The notes beneath the pieces are model-generated. The model saw only the letters and a list, made by a program, of their open reading frames with translations, ran no database searches and had not been told where the DNA came from. From contig AP025252.1 in assembly GCA_016865505.2 (NCBI GenBank), forward strand, positions 1,860,001-1,924,000: 64,000 nucleotides of DNA. Reading direction: 5' to 3'. Of the stretch, positions 16,673-26,450 are shown piece after piece (position 1 is the stretch's first letter; the number at the start of each line of letters is the position of its first letter). A program made the translations under genes and the position numbers. Origin of the DNA: Bryobacterales bacterium F-183. Lineage in GTDB: Bacteria; Acidobacteriota; Terriglobia; Bryobacterales; Bryobacteraceae.

Positions 16673-17915
16673 CAGCGTGTTTGATCGCATGGCCTTTGCC
16701 GCGCTCTGCGTGTTTGTGGCCTCGATTCCGGTAGAAAAGCTGATTGAAGTTCCGGGCCTTGGTACGGTCTCGCGCATCGCGGGTCTGCTGTGTGCGGCGT
16801 TCGGGTTGCTCGCGATTGTGGTGGCGCGCAAGATCCGGCGTCCGGGCATCACTTTGATTGTGTCGGCCGTATGGGTGGCTTGGATCTGCGCGTCGAAGTA
16901 CTGGACGCTTTCTGTGGACGACACTGCGGATCGCGTCGGTACGCACACCCAACTGCTGATGATTGCGGTGCTGCTGTGGCAGTTCTGTACCACCGCCTCT
17001 CATGTTCGGATCATCGCCATGTCGTACGGCGTGGGCATCGCGTACAGCGCGGGCAACACGGTGTACCGCTGGCTGACCGGCGCGGGACAGGTTTACTATC
17101 AGCGCTTCGCCGTAGAAGGGTTCGACCCGAACGATCTGGCGCTGACCCTCGCGCTCGGCATTCCGTTCTTGTACTGGCTGAGCCTGACGGCGACCTCACG
17201 CAAAGCGGCGTGGATGTGGCGTGCGCTTATCGGCGTCGCGGCATTCAACATCTTTCTGACGGCATCGCGCGGCGGTGTACTGGCGATGTCGGTCGCGTTC
17301 CTGTTCGTACCTTGGACCTTTCGCGCGCTGGGCCGTACCGATCGCGTCCTGCTGATGATCGGCGCCGTGATTGCCGCTGTGGGCCTGGTGGCCGTCGTGC
17401 CTGCGACATCGTGGCAGCGCATCGCGACCTTAGGCAAAGAGGCGAAGGAAGGTACGCTCAATTCGCGCACGGTGATCTGGTCCGCAGGCTTTGAAGCCTT
17501 CACGGAGCATCCGGTTGCGGGCGTGGGTTCCGGTGCGTTTCCGGAAAGCATCCGCAGCACCATGGGCCGTCCCCGCGATTGGGCTCCCGTGGCGCACAAC
17601 ACGTTTTTATCGATTCTGGTGGAGACCGGGCTGACCGGCTTCGCGATCTTTTTGCTGCTGGGCGCGACCTTGATCTGGCACATCCGCCGCATGCCGTGGA
17701 TGGAAGCGCGGATGTGGATCATCCTGCTGGCCGTGTGGACCGTTGGCGTGTCCGCGTTGAGCTGGGAACATCGCAAGCCGACTTGGCTGCTGTTCACCTT
17801 GCTGCCGGCGCATGCCGCAGCCACCGCAGTGAACGCAAGCCGCACAGTACGCTACAGCAACCGCTACGAAATCGCCTCTGAGAACAACAACAACGAAGTG
17901 CTGGTGACCGCATGA
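16665..17915 (+). CDS. O-antigen ligase/polymerase-like membrane protein (Wzy_C)
   Basis: 416 residues with about ten membrane helices and a large outer loop (residues ~255-330) containing WQRIATLGKEAKEGTLNSRTV and the conserved HNTFLSILVETGLTGF motif of the Wzy_C/O-antigen ligase family. Such proteins join or polymerise lipid-linked glycan units on the periplasmic face. Placed after a flippase and chain-length gene, it is most likely the Wzy polymerase of this exopolysaccharide. The start is set at ATG 16665, overlapping the end of the flippase gene by eight bases; a longer frame from 16605 is not needed. Confidence 0.87.
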   Translation: MHNSVFDRMAFAALCVFVASIPVEKLIEVPGLGTVSRIAGLLCAAFGLLAIVVARKIRRPGITLIVSAVWVAWICASKYWTLSVDDTADRVGTHTQLLMIAVLLWQFCTTASHVRIIAMSYGVGIAYSAGNTVYRWLTGAGQVYYQRFAVEGFDPNDLALTLALGIPFLYWLSLTATSRKAAWMWRALIGVAAFNIFLTASRGGVLAMSVAFLFVPWTFRALGRTDRVLLMIGAVIAAVGLVAVVPATSWQRIATLGKEAKEGTLNSRTVIWSAGFEAFTEHPVAGVGSGAFPESIRSTMGRPRDWAPVAHNTFLSILVETGLTGFAIFLLLGATLIWHIRRMPWMEARMWIILLAVWTVGVSALSWEHRKPTWLLFTLLPAHAAATAVNASRTVRYSNRYEIASENNNNEVLVTA

Positions 17916-19045
17916 AGAAGACTCGCGTTCTGCATATTCTGCCCGATCTGATGCCGTACGGCCTCGAAAAGATGGTGGCCAGCCTCGTGCTGCTGGCGGA
18001 TCGCGACAGGTTCGAACCCGCTGTGGTCAGCCTGTATGGCCGCCAGGAAGGCAGCCTCGCCAAGCAGATTGAAGACGCCGGTGTGCAGGTCTTTCATCTG
18101 GATAAGCGCCGCGGGCTCGATCTTCGGATGTTTCCGCGTTTGCGCGAGGTTTGCGGTCAGTTCCAGCCCGACGTCCTGCACACGCACAACTACGTACTGC
18201 GGTACACGCTGCCGGTAGCGGCGTTGACGCGGCCCGGTGCGCAGGTACACACCATCCACAATGTCGCGGATCAGGAAGTGGATCGCCTGGGCATGTGGCT
18301 GCAGAACAAGGCGTTCCATTCGGGCGCTGTCGTACCTGTGGCCATCGCTGGCGAAGTGGCGGCCAGCATGGAGCGCGTGTACGGCATCCGCAATCCCGAA
18401 CTCATTCCGAATGGCATTCCGGTTCGTGCGTTTGCCGATGTGCCGGGGCAGCGTGAAGCGTGGCGCGCGAAGGAAGGTTACGCCCAGGATGAATTGCTCA
18501 TCGCTTGTGTGGCGCGTTTCTTCCCGCAGAAGAACCATCACACGCTGCTGATTGCGTTCTCGCAACTGCAGAACACCAACGCCAAGCTGCTGCTGGCTGG
18601 TGACGGGTACCTGGAGTCCGAAGTTCGCGCACAGGCGGAGCAGTTGGGTATTGAAGATCGGGTGAAGTTTATCGGACGTCGCGACGATGTCGCCGCGCTG
18701 CTGGCGTCCGTCGACATGGTGGCGCTTGCTTCGTTGTGGGAAGGCAATCCGCTTTCGGTGATGGAGGCGATGGCCGCCGGTCGCGCTTGCGCCATGACTT
18801 CCGTCGGCGCGATTCCCGAACTCATGGAGCATGGCCGTAGCGGATTGATTGCACCCCCGGGCAACGCCAAGGCGCTTGCCGAGGCGATGCAGACCTTGCT
18901 CGACAACCCCGAACTGCGGGGTCGCATGGGTGTCGCCGCGCGCCAACGTGCACTACAGAAGTTTGACCACCAGGTGATGGTGGATTCCTATCAGGACCTT
19001 TACCTTCGCGCACTGCAAGGCAGAAAGCAGGCGGTTGCCGCATGA
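17912..19045 (+). CDS. GT4-family glycosyltransferase
   Basis: 377 residues, GT-B fold. The N-half begins TRVLHILPDLMPYGLEKMV (donor/acceptor sensing), with VLHTHNYVLRYTLPVAA. The C-half has CVARFFPQKNHHTLLIAF, LLAGDGYLESEVRAQAEQLG and the E-x7-E type motif ASLWEGNPLSVMEAMAAGRA, which binds the nucleotide-sugar. Cytosolic enzyme adding one sugar to the lipid-linked unit. ATGA overlap at both ends with the Wzy gene and the next GT4 shows translational coupling. The donor cannot be inferred. Confidence 0.88.
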   Translation: MKKTRVLHILPDLMPYGLEKMVASLVLLADRDRFEPAVVSLYGRQEGSLAKQIEDAGVQVFHLDKRRGLDLRMFPRLREVCGQFQPDVLHTHNYVLRYTLPVAALTRPGAQVHTIHNVADQEVDRLGMWLQNKAFHSGAVVPVAIAGEVAASMERVYGIRNPELIPNGIPVRAFADVPGQREAWRAKEGYAQDELLIACVARFFPQKNHHTLLIAFSQLQNTNAKLLLAGDGYLESEVRAQAEQLGIEDRVKFIGRRDDVAALLASVDMVALASLWEGNPLSVMEAMAAGRACAMTSVGAIPELMEHGRSGLIAPPGNAKALAEAMQTLLDNPELRGRMGVAARQRALQKFDHQVMVDSYQDLYLRALQGRKQAVAA

Positions 19046-20178
19046 TCAATCGCGTTGCCTTGCTGTTGACGCAGTTGGCCACCGATGGCGGCGCAGAGGC
19101 GCAGGTCTCTTCGCTCGCGCGTGAGTTCCAGCGCATGCGCTGGGATGTGCATGTCATCTCGATTCGGCCTCCGCGTTCCACGCTGGAGGACGCGGGCATC
19201 CCGCTGCACTCGCTCGACATGCATTCCGCGCTTGATCTCCCGGCGGCCATCGTACGGCTGCGACGCCTGATTCGCGACATCCGGCCTGACGTTCTGCACA
19301 GCCATATGACGCACGCCAATCTGCTGGCCAGAATCACACGGCCGTTGCTGCAGGTGCCGGTGGTAATTAACACGCTGCATGGCCTGCGGATGTACAACAT
19401 GCAGGGCGAAGGGTACATGTTGCGCGAGGCTGCGCATCGCCTGACGGATCGACTGGCGGATCTGACGACGGTGGTTTGCAACGAAGCGAACTCCTACTAT
19501 GTGCAGGCCAAGGCCGTGTCGCCGGGCCGTATTCTTACGATGCCAAATGGCGTGGATGTGGATCGTTTCCGGCCTGATGCGGCGTTGCGGTTTGCCACGC
19601 GCCTCGCGCTGGATCTGGATCGCGAATTCACTTGGATCTGCGCCGCCCGCTTTCACAGCGTGAAGAATCATCCGGCGCTGCTACGCGCATTCCACGCGAC
19701 GCTGCAGAACCGCCCTGATTCTGTACTTCTGCTGGTGGGCGAAGGTCCCGGACAGGCGGAGTTGCACGCGTTGTCGAAGGAACTCGGCATCCAGAGCAAG
19801 GTAAGGTTCCTGGGTCGGCGCAACGATCTGCCCGCGCTGTTGAATGCGTCGGATGCCTTCGCGCTGGCGTCGCGCTTTGAGGCCTTGTCGATCGCGCTGC
19901 TCGAGGCCGCGGCGTGCGGGTTGCCGATTGCCTGCACCGATGTCGGCGGCAATCGCGACATCGTCATCGACGGATACAACGGATTTCTTGCCAAGGCCGA
20001 CGCGTCGGACTTGGATGCCGCGATGCGACGCATTGCCGGCCTGAGCTTTGCTGCACGTTCGGCGTTTTCCACCAACGCTCGTATGCATGTACAGCGGAAT
20101 TTTGAACTACACGGCGTCGCCCAATCCTGGTGCGACCTCTATCTGAAGCTGGCCACGGGGGCCGCAGCACACGCATGA
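19042..20178 (+). CDS. GT4-family glycosyltransferase
   Basis: 378 residues with a GT-B architecture. The start MINRVALLLTQLATDGGAEAQVSSL carries the glycine-rich acceptor loop and VLHSHMTHANLLARI. The C-half shows CAARFHSVKNHPALLRAF, LLVGEGPGQAELHALSKELG and ASRFEALSIALLEAAACGLP, the usual E...E donor-binding motif. It overlaps its neighbours by four bases at both ends. It presumably adds the next sugar after the preceding GT4. Its sequence is clearly different from that gene, so it is not a recent duplicate. Confidence 0.88.
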   Translation: MINRVALLLTQLATDGGAEAQVSSLAREFQRMRWDVHVISIRPPRSTLEDAGIPLHSLDMHSALDLPAAIVRLRRLIRDIRPDVLHSHMTHANLLARITRPLLQVPVVINTLHGLRMYNMQGEGYMLREAAHRLTDRLADLTTVVCNEANSYYVQAKAVSPGRILTMPNGVDVDRFRPDAALRFATRLALDLDREFTWICAARFHSVKNHPALLRAFHATLQNRPDSVLLLVGEGPGQAELHALSKELGIQSKVRFLGRRNDLPALLNASDAFALASRFEALSIALLEAAACGLPIACTDVGGNRDIVIDGYNGFLAKADASDLDAAMRRIAGLSFAARSAFSTNARMHVQRNFELHGVAQSWCDLYLKLATGAAAHA

Positions 20179-20933
20179 TCGTCTACAACAAACAGTTCTT
20201 GAAGATCGCTGAGTTCTACTATCAGCCGCCGGTGGCCGAACGGGGCCTCGACATCGCACGTTGCTATTACCAACAGGCACCGATCGAAGGCACGCAGCAG
20301 ACGGTGTTTCATACGCTCCAGATTGACCTGACGCAGGATGCGGAGCAGATCCTGGCGGCGATGAAGAAGGACAACCGCCAGCAGATCCGGTACGCCGAAC
20401 GCGACGGGATTGCGACGGAAGGTTCGAGTGCGCCAAGCGATGAGTGGATGCAGCAGTTCTTTGCGTTCTACGACGCCTTTGCCCAGGGCAAGGGTCTGCC
20501 GCCGGCCAATCGCGCTCGGCTGATCGCCATGCGCGAGGCCAACATGCTGGATCTTTCGCGTGCGATCGACCCGCAATCCGGCGAAACCATCGTGTGGCAT
20601 TGCACCTTGCTCACGCCGCAGGCCGCACGCCTCGTACATTCGGCGTCGCTCGCCAGGGACGCCGCACAATCCCGTACAACGGCCCGCGCCAACTGCTGGC
20701 TGCACTGGCAGGACATTGTACGCTTCCGCGAGGCTGGCCTTGCGACGTACGACTTTGGCGGCTGGTACGCAGGTGAAGAAGACGAAGCCAAGCTTCGCAT
20801 CAACAAGTTCAAAGAAAGCTTTGGCGGCAAGGTTGTGCAGTTGTACAACGTGGATCGCGGCTTGACGTTGCGCGGCGCCGTTGCGATTCGCGCCCGCCAC
20901 CTGCTGGAAAACTGGAAGGAGCGGAAGAACTAG
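20175..20933 (+). CDS. FemAB/GNAT-like acyltransferase
   Basis: 252 residues. It resembles the FemAB-related acetyltransferase-fold proteins found in exopolysaccharide loci: HTLQIDLTQDAEQILAAMKKDNRQQIRYAERDG matches the typical [K/N]NRxxIRxAE segment, and the C-half contains LATYDFGGWYAGEEDEAK..INKFKESFGG, close to the FemAB signature DFGG...GxxxFKxxFG. These enzymes attach amino-acyl or acyl groups. The start at ATG 20175 gives an ATGA overlap with the GT4 gene. A similar protein is part of exosortase-linked loci; see findings. Confidence 0.75.
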   Translation: MIVYNKQFLKIAEFYYQPPVAERGLDIARCYYQQAPIEGTQQTVFHTLQIDLTQDAEQILAAMKKDNRQQIRYAERDGIATEGSSAPSDEWMQQFFAFYDAFAQGKGLPPANRARLIAMREANMLDLSRAIDPQSGETIVWHCTLLTPQAARLVHSASLARDAAQSRTTARANCWLHWQDIVRFREAGLATYDFGGWYAGEEDEAKLRINKFKESFGGKVVQLYNVDRGLTLRGAVAIRARHLLENWKERKN

Positions 20934-20935
20934 CT

Positions 20936-21682
20936 ATGTCTTCCCGCTATCTCGTTCGCTTCGACGACCTGTGTCCCACCATGAACTGGGACGTGTGGAA
21001 TCGTGTCGAACGGGCGATGTTGTCGCGCGACGTGCGGCCTCTTCTGGCTGTGGTGCCCGACAATCAGGATCCACACTTGACCGTACAGCCGGCGCGCGCT
21101 GACTTCTGGGAGCAGGTCCGCATGTGGCAGCGCCGCGGCTGGACCATCGCGTTGCACGGCTATCAGCATCGCTATGTGAATCAGAACTCCGGCATCATTG
21201 GCCGCAATGCGTATAGCGAGTTTGCAGGCCTTTCCGAGCGTGAGCAGGAACAAAAGATTGAAGCTGGCCTGCGGATCTTCGCCCGGGAAGGTGTCCGGGC
21301 CGATGCGTGGGTGGCACCGGCGCACTCGTTTGATCACACAACTTTGACCGTGCTGGCTCGCCATGGCATCACCAACATCAGCGATGGGTACGCCTTGCGC
21401 CCTTATGCCGACGGCGAGGGTCGCGTATGGACGCCGCAGCAGATTGGGCGCTTTATCGATATGCCGGGCGGCGTTTGGACGGTTTGCATGCACTTCAACA
21501 GCTGGACCGATGCCGACATCGTGAGCTTTGAAACCAGCCTGCAGCGGTACCAAGGCCGCATCATCCGCTTTGCGGACGCAGTTCGCGAAGGTGAGACGCG
21601 CAAAGCATCGTGGGCCGATTCGGCGCTGGCGACGTCGCTGCGCACAGTACGTCGTGTACGGAGCGTGATCGCATGCGCGTAG
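20936..21682 (+). CDS. Polysaccharide deacetylase-like protein (DUF2334)
   Basis: 248 residues. The start MSSRYLVRFDDLCPTMNW contains the FDD pair expected to bind the metal and activate water. TIALHGYQHRY supplies the HGxxH metal ligands, and WVAPAHSFDHTTL the APxHS-type motif of the NodB-like fold. This matches DUF2334 deacetylases that remove acetyl groups from N-acetylated polysaccharides. No signal peptide is visible, so it would act in the cytosol on a lipid-linked intermediate, or by an unrecognised route. It starts two bases after the FemAB-like stop with a GGAAGGAG ribosome site, and overlaps the following GT4 by ten bases. Confidence 0.83.
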   Translation: MSSRYLVRFDDLCPTMNWDVWNRVERAMLSRDVRPLLAVVPDNQDPHLTVQPARADFWEQVRMWQRRGWTIALHGYQHRYVNQNSGIIGRNAYSEFAGLSEREQEQKIEAGLRIFAREGVRADAWVAPAHSFDHTTLTVLARHGITNISDGYALRPYADGEGRVWTPQQIGRFIDMPGGVWTVCMHFNSWTDADIVSFETSLQRYQGRIIRFADAVREGETRKASWADSALATSLRTVRRVRSVIACA

Positions 21683-22851
21683 CGTTCGTCATCACTCGCG
21701 CGGACGCTGTTGGCGGCGCCACGGTGCATGTGCGCGACCTCGCCTCTGCGGCGCAGGCGCGTGGCATGGAAGTGCGGGTGTTTGTGGGCGGAACCAAGCA
21801 GGGTCCCGTCACAGAGCAGTTATCCAAGCGCGGAATCGAGTGGCGTTTGGTGCCGGCGTTGGGCCGCGCGATTCATCCCGTACGCGATCTGCAGGCCATT
21901 GTGCAACTGTCGCGGATGCTGAAGGAATACGCCCCGAACCTCGTGTCTTGCCATACGGCGAAGGCCGGTTTGGTGGGCCGCTTGGCCGCGCGTCGTGCTG
22001 GTATCCCGGCGATTTTTACGCCGCACGGTTGGTCGATTGGCGACCGGCTGTCCCCGCTTGCGGGACGTGTATTTACGGTGGTGGAGCGCACGGTGGCGCC
22101 CGCCTCCGCGCGCATTGTGAATGTATGCGAAGCGGAACGCAGGCTGGCTGCGAAAGCGAAGGTGGGCAAGGCCGCCCAGATGGCTGTGATCCACAACGGT
22201 GTCGTCGACGTCGACCCCAGCCTTCGTGCCGAGGCCGGGCGGAGGTCGGATGTTGTCGAACTTGTGACCGTCGCACGGATGGAAAGCCCGAAGGATCATG
22301 CGACGTTGTTGCGTGCGCTGGCCAGGATCGCCGCGCTGCCCTGGCGCTTGACCTGGATTGGCGAAGGTCCGCTTCAGGCGGAAGTGATCCGGTTAGCGAA
22401 AGAACTGGGTGTTGAAGACCGCATTGTGTTTCGCGGTGCCGCAGAATCGTCGGCACCTGCGCTGGCAGCGTCCCAGGTGTTTGTGTTGTCGAGCCGATCC
22501 GAAGGGTTTCCGCGCAGCATTCTAGAAGCCTTGCGCGCGGGTCTGCCGGTGGTGGCGTCGAATGTTGGTGGAATCCGCGAGTCCGTGTCGCACCGGGGCA
22601 ACGGGTTCCTGTTTGAGAGCGGCAATGCCGCAGATTGCGCGCATCAGTTGCGCGAACTGATCGAAGACGCTGCGTTACGGGGCACGATGGGCGCCCTGAG
22701 CCGTAAGCGTTACGAGAACGAATTCACGTTTGAACGAATGATGGAGGCCACGCTGCGGATGTGGAATGGTGTGCTCGCGCAGGAGCAGACCCACGTATCC
22801 GAAACCCGCAGCGAGGAAGAGCCTCTGCTGGAAGGTACCTCAACAAGATGA
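21673..22851 (+). CDS. GT4-family glycosyltransferase
   Basis: 392 residues, GT-B fold. Start MRVAFVITRADAVGGATVHVRDLA with the conserved GG near residue 15; LVSCHTAKAGLVGRLAARRAG is the usual acceptor-side motif. C-half: TVARMESPKDHATLLRAL, WIGEGPLQAEVIRLAKELG and SRSEGFPRSILEALRAGLPVV with the E...E pair. The start is placed at ATG 21673, where the protein begins with the first GT4 strand; the overlap with the preceding deacetylase is ten bases. It ends in an ATGA overlap with the initiating transferase. Third GT4 of the operon. Confidence 0.88.
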   Translation: MRVAFVITRADAVGGATVHVRDLASAAQARGMEVRVFVGGTKQGPVTEQLSKRGIEWRLVPALGRAIHPVRDLQAIVQLSRMLKEYAPNLVSCHTAKAGLVGRLAARRAGIPAIFTPHGWSIGDRLSPLAGRVFTVVERTVAPASARIVNVCEAERRLAAKAKVGKAAQMAVIHNGVVDVDPSLRAEAGRRSDVVELVTVARMESPKDHATLLRALARIAALPWRLTWIGEGPLQAEVIRLAKELGVEDRIVFRGAAESSAPALAASQVFVLSSRSEGFPRSILEALRAGLPVVASNVGGIRESVSHRGNGFLFESGNAADCAHQLRELIEDAALRGTMGALSRKRYENEFTFERMMEATLRMWNGVLAQEQTHVSETRSEEEPLLEGTSTR

Positions 22852-24284
22852 CTGCCGTAGGACTCCCGTTGAAAGCCGCGCGTACTGCACGGCAACTCCG
22901 TCCGGCGTGGATGACCAACCTGATAGCGCTGGCCGACATCGTGGCCGTACTGGCCTCGTTTGCCGCCGCGATCAGCATCCGCTACCTGACCACCGAAGAT
23001 TTCCCACTGCACGAGTACACGCCGATGTGGCCGGTGATCGCGCTGTTTCTGATGGCATACGCATGGTTCGGTTTATACCCCGGCATCGCGACGTACTCGG
23101 CGCGTGAGCTGCGTCAGTTGGCAACCTGCAACAGCATGGTGATGGGTGCCCTTGCAGCGTTGGTGTTTCTGTTTCGCATGGAATCGCGCTTCTCGCGTTT
23201 GACGCTTGGTGTGGCCTGGGTGATCCTGCTGTTTCTGGCACCGCTGGCGCGCGCCGCAGTCCGCAATATGTTTGGCCGCTGCAGTTGGTGGGGTTATCCG
23301 GTGATCGTGTTTGGCAGCACCGCGGGCGCCGCGCAGACAGTGAACGAACTTCGCCGCCACCCGGAGACGGGATTGCGTCCTGTAGCGGTTCTCACCGAGA
23401 CCGGCGAAGAGGACGAAATTGAGGGGGTGGAAGTGATCGGTACGCATTCGCAGGGTCCTGTGTACGCGCTCAATCTGGGTGTGCATCGCGCGGTGATCGC
23501 GATGCCGGAGGCTCACTCCGGTGAGTTGTCGCGCCTGGTGGAACATTCCGCGCGCCTGTTCACGCATGTGTACGTACTCACTCGTCTGGCAGGTTTGTCG
23601 AGCCTTGGTGTGGAGATCCGCGACGTCGGCAACACCATGGCGCTGGAGTTTCAACGGTCCCTGCTCGTGCCCAGCCATCAGGCTGTCAAGCGCGTCATCG
23701 ACATTCTGGCAAGTTTCGTTTTGTTATTGCTGTTGGCTCCCTTTATGGCGGTGATCGCACTGTTGATCCGCCGGGAAGCCAAAGCTCCGATCTTCTACGC
23801 GCAGAACCGGCTGGGCCGCGACGGCCGAACATTCCGCATGTGGAAGTTCCGTTCGATGCTGCCGGATAGTGCCGCGCTTCTCGAAGAGTTGCTGCGGAAC
23901 GATCCGGCGGCGCGGGCGGAGTGGGAAGCCAATCACAAGCTTCGCAACGATCCGCGCATCACCGCGCTGGGCAGCATCCTGCGCAAGACCAGCCTGGATG
24001 AGCTGCCGCAGTTGTGGAACGTACTGAAGGGCGATATGAGCCTGGTTGGGCCGCGCCCGATCGTGAATGACGAGATCGTCAAGTACGGCGAAGGCTATGA
24101 CTTTTACAAGCGCGTGGTGCCCGGCCTCACCGGCTTGTGGCAAGTGTCAGGCCGCTCGGAAACAACATACGACGAGCGCGTCGGCCTGGACATCTACTAC
24201 GTACGCAACTGGTCGCCGTGGCTGGATGTGTATCTTCTGGCCCGTACCGTGACCGTTGTTCTGACTGGAAAGGGATCCTACTAA
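22848..24284 (+). CDS. Undecaprenyl-phosphate sugar transferase, WbaP-like (initiating transferase)
   Basis: 478 residues. The N-half has four or five membrane helices ([23 protein letters not shown] onward), a CoA-binding-like middle segment ([18 protein letters not shown]), and a final helix near residue 290 before the catalytic domain. The catalytic domain carries the family motifs [33 protein letters not shown] and [12 protein letters not shown]. It transfers a sugar-1-phosphate to undecaprenyl phosphate, beginning repeat-unit synthesis on the inner membrane. WbaP and WcaJ-type proteins share this length. The sugar (galactose or glucose) cannot be decided. Coupled to the preceding GT4 by an ATGA overlap. 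Confidence 0.92.
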   Translation: MTAVGLPLKAARTARQLRPAWMTNLIALADIVAVLASFAAAISIRYLTTEDFPLHEYTPMWPVIALFLMAYAWFGLYPGIATYSARELRQLATCNSMVMGALAALVFLFRMESRFSRLTLGVAWVILLFLAPLARAAVRNMFGRCSWWGYPVIVFGSTAGAAQTVNELRRHPETGLRPVAVLTETGEEDEIEGVEVIGTHSQGPVYALNLGVHRAVIAMPEAHSGELSRLVEHSARLFTHVYVLTRLAGLSSLGVEIRDVGNTMALEFQRSLLVPSHQAVKRVIDILASFVLLLLLAPFMAVIALLIRREAKAPIFYAQNRLGRDGRTFRMWKFRSMLPDSAALLEELLRNDPAARAEWEANHKLRNDPRITALGSILRKTSLDELPQLWNVLKGDMSLVGPRPIVNDEIVKYGEGYDFYKRVVPGLTGLWQVSGRSETTYDERVGLDIYYVRNWSPWLDVYLLARTVTVVLTGKGSY

Positions 24285-24286
24285 GC

Positions 24287-25525
24287 ATGAATCGCCTGCT
24301 CACTCTCGCCGCCTTCTGCGGCCTGCAGCTTTGCGCGACGGTTTATTACGTGGATGACCGCAATGGTGCGGACTCCAACCCCGGACGTTCTTCTGCAACG
24401 CCGTGGCGGACACTCGCCCGCGTGCAGATCGCCAAGCTGCAGCCTGGTGATTACGTTTTACTCAAGCGAGGTGGCGTATGGCGTGAATCTCTGACGATTG
24501 ACTCGTCGGGGAGCGTCGATACGCCCCTATTTTTTGGCTCTTATGGAGATGGCGCAAAGCCGATTGTGGAAGGCGATGTCGCGCCGGGATCCGGTCTGGT
24601 ACGCGTGTCGCAAGCTGCGTATGTAACTGTTCGCGGCTGGCAGATCCGCGGCAACAGCGGCCATGGCGTGGAAGTCTACGTCGCCAACAATATTCGCCTG
24701 TTGGAACTGGAGATCGTGTCGAACAAACAGCATGGCGTATCGGTGTACAACTCGGACACCGTATCGATCGAAGATTCGCGCATCATGTCCAATGGCGCAG
24801 ATCCCGCCGGACGCTTTGCCGGTATCGCGATTGACGGTAACGGCGGAGAATGGGGCGGCTTTCTGATTCGCGGTAACACGATCGCGAATCACAACACGGG
24901 CGAAGGCTGGTTGAGTTGTAATGGCTTGTCATTCGGCCACACCGGCAACAACATCCCCATCATCCGCGACATCAAAGTGATTGCGAACGTGATCGACCGC
25001 AACGGCAACCCCAATCAGAATCAGGCGGGCCGCGGCATCACGGGGTCGTTCCACGGCGACATCGAGATCAGCCGCAATACGATCTCAAACTCAGCGTCCG
25101 CCGGCATCTATCTTGGCGATTACGGCTTGGCAATCGCAATCACGATCCGGCAGAATCTGTTTCTGAACAATCAGCTGCGGCAGTTTGGTGGTACGACATC
25201 GCTGCGATCGATTGCGGAGCACAACACTGTGATGGTGAACGATCCGCACGCCACGGCAATGGGTGTTGAGATCGGCGGCACGGGCCAGTGGAATATCGTC
25301 AACAATACGTTCGCGTATCTCACCAATACGGATGACGAGTTCCGCGGTTTCATCCGCATCAACGACAACGATCAGCAGCGGTTGCTGGTGTCGGATTACA
25401 ACGTGTTTTATTCGGCCGGACCGCGCCGCTGGAAGACTGCGGACGACCGAACTCTTGATTTCAGAGGCTGGCAGGCCGCTGGCTTCGACCGCAATTCTGC
25501 CGCACCAGTAGGGGAGCCCCGCTAA
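24287..25525 (+). CDS. Exported right-handed parallel beta-helix protein
   Basis: 412 residues, start at ATG 24287 with leader MNRLLTLAAFCGLQLC. After YYVDDRNGADSNPGRSSATPW, a motif often seen at the start of secreted beta-helix proteins, come regular turns rich in N-x-x and G (AYVTVRGWQIRGNSGHGVEV, NNIRLLELEIVSNKQHGVSV, GDIEISRNTISNSASAGIYLGDYG) typical of PbH1 repeats. Beta-helix proteins in such operons are often lyases, epimerases (AlgG-like) or hydrolases of the exported polymer. No catalytic residue set can be assigned, so an enzymatic role is inference. It lies between the initiating transferase and a deacetylase. Confidence 0.78.
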   Translation: MNRLLTLAAFCGLQLCATVYYVDDRNGADSNPGRSSATPWRTLARVQIAKLQPGDYVLLKRGGVWRESLTIDSSGSVDTPLFFGSYGDGAKPIVEGDVAPGSGLVRVSQAAYVTVRGWQIRGNSGHGVEVYVANNIRLLELEIVSNKQHGVSVYNSDTVSIEDSRIMSNGADPAGRFAGIAIDGNGGEWGGFLIRGNTIANHNTGEGWLSCNGLSFGHTGNNIPIIRDIKVIANVIDRNGNPNQNQAGRGITGSFHGDIEISRNTISNSASAGIYLGDYGLAIAITIRQNLFLNNQLRQFGGTTSLRSIAEHNTVMVNDPHATAMGVEIGGTGQWNIVNNTFAYLTNTDDEFRGFIRINDNDQQRLLVSDYNVFYSAGPRRWKTADDRTLDFRGWQAAGFDRNSAAPVGEPR

Positions 25526-25526
25526 C

Positions 25527-26450
25527 ATGAAGCGCGCTGTATTTACGCTAAGTCTCGATTTTGAATTGGCCTGGGGTACGCTCGATCGCGGTCGCGATGC
25601 TTTCTATCGTCCGCTTTGCCGGGCAGAAAGAGAGCAGGCCATTACGCGCCTGCTGGACCTTCTGGCGAAACATAACATTGCTGCCACTTGGGCCATTGTT
25701 GGCGCCCTGTTTGAAGATGGCGCAGACGATTTGTTGCACGCGCCGGACCTGATTGACGAGATCCAGCGTTGCCCGGTCGCGCAGGAGATCGGCTCGCATA
25801 CCTTTACGCATCCGGTGATGACGATGGTGACGCGCGAACAGGCGCACCGGCAGTTCTCGCTGGCGGTAGAGTCCGCAGCAAAGGCTGGTGTACAGCCCCG
25901 CACGATCATCTTTCCGCGCAACCAGATCGCGCATTTGGACCTTGCCCGCGACTATGGCTTCACCTGCTATCGCACGCCGGAACCGCGCTGGTACTGCGGC
26001 GCCGGCGAGCGCGACGCTGTGTCGCGACTCGGGCATCTGGCGGACGTGCTCGCGGCCACCACGCCCCGCACGGTTGAGCCAACGATCGATGAGTTCGGCA
26101 TGATGGCTATCCCCGGCTCAATGCTCTACACGCCATCCTTCGGGATGCGGCGGCACATCCCGGCATCGCTACGCGTCACCCGTGCGCGTCGCGGATTGAT
26201 GGAGGCTATCCGCAATCGTAAGGTGTTCCATCTGTGGTTCCACCCAACGGACATCGTGGTCAACATGAACGAAATGCTGGCAGGCCTGGACGAGATCTTT
26301 GCGCTGGTGGCGAAGTACCGTGAGGCCGGCGAACTGGAAGTGCAGCCGATGGTGAATTTGCGTTCCGCGCTGTTGAAGGAGATGGAAGCAAGCTCGGTGT
26401 CAACTTGCGTTGGCGCAGGCGCTCTGGCGTCGGCGGGAGTGCTGTCGTGA
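25527..26450 (+). CDS. NodB-type polysaccharide deacetylase
   Basis: 307 residues. The metal and catalytic motifs are seen: TLSLDFELAWGTLD (Asp in place of the usual DD pair; the second position is Phe), ATWAIVGALF, and EIGSHTFTHPVM with two histidines in SHxxxH. FPRNQIAHLDLARDYGFTCYRTPEPRW follows as the RxPxG-equivalent block. These enzymes remove N- or O-acetyl groups from chitooligosaccharide-like glycans. No signal peptide is visible. Its last base is also the first base of the next start (TGATG). It is the second deacetylase of the operon, along with the DUF2334 protein, so the polymer likely contains amino sugars. Confidence 0.85.
   Translation: MKRAVFTLSLDFELAWGTLDRGRDAFYRPLCRAEREQAITRLLDLLAKHNIAATWAIVGALFEDGADDLLHAPDLIDEIQRCPVAQEIGSHTFTHPVMTMVTREQAHRQFSLAVESAAKAGVQPRTIIFPRNQIAHLDLARDYGFTCYRTPEPRWYCGAGERDAVSRLGHLADVLAATTPRTVEPTIDEFGMMAIPGSMLYTPSFGMRRHIPASLRVTRARRGLMEAIRNRKVFHLWFHPTDIVVNMNEMLAGLDEIFALVAKYREAGELEVQPMVNLRSALLKEMEASSVSTCVGAGALASAGVLS

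Noticed and set aside
15473-17915. Exosortase among the membrane proteins
   Set aside because: The two multi-helix proteins match flippase and Wzy_C families; neither has the Cys/Arg/His pattern of exosortases.
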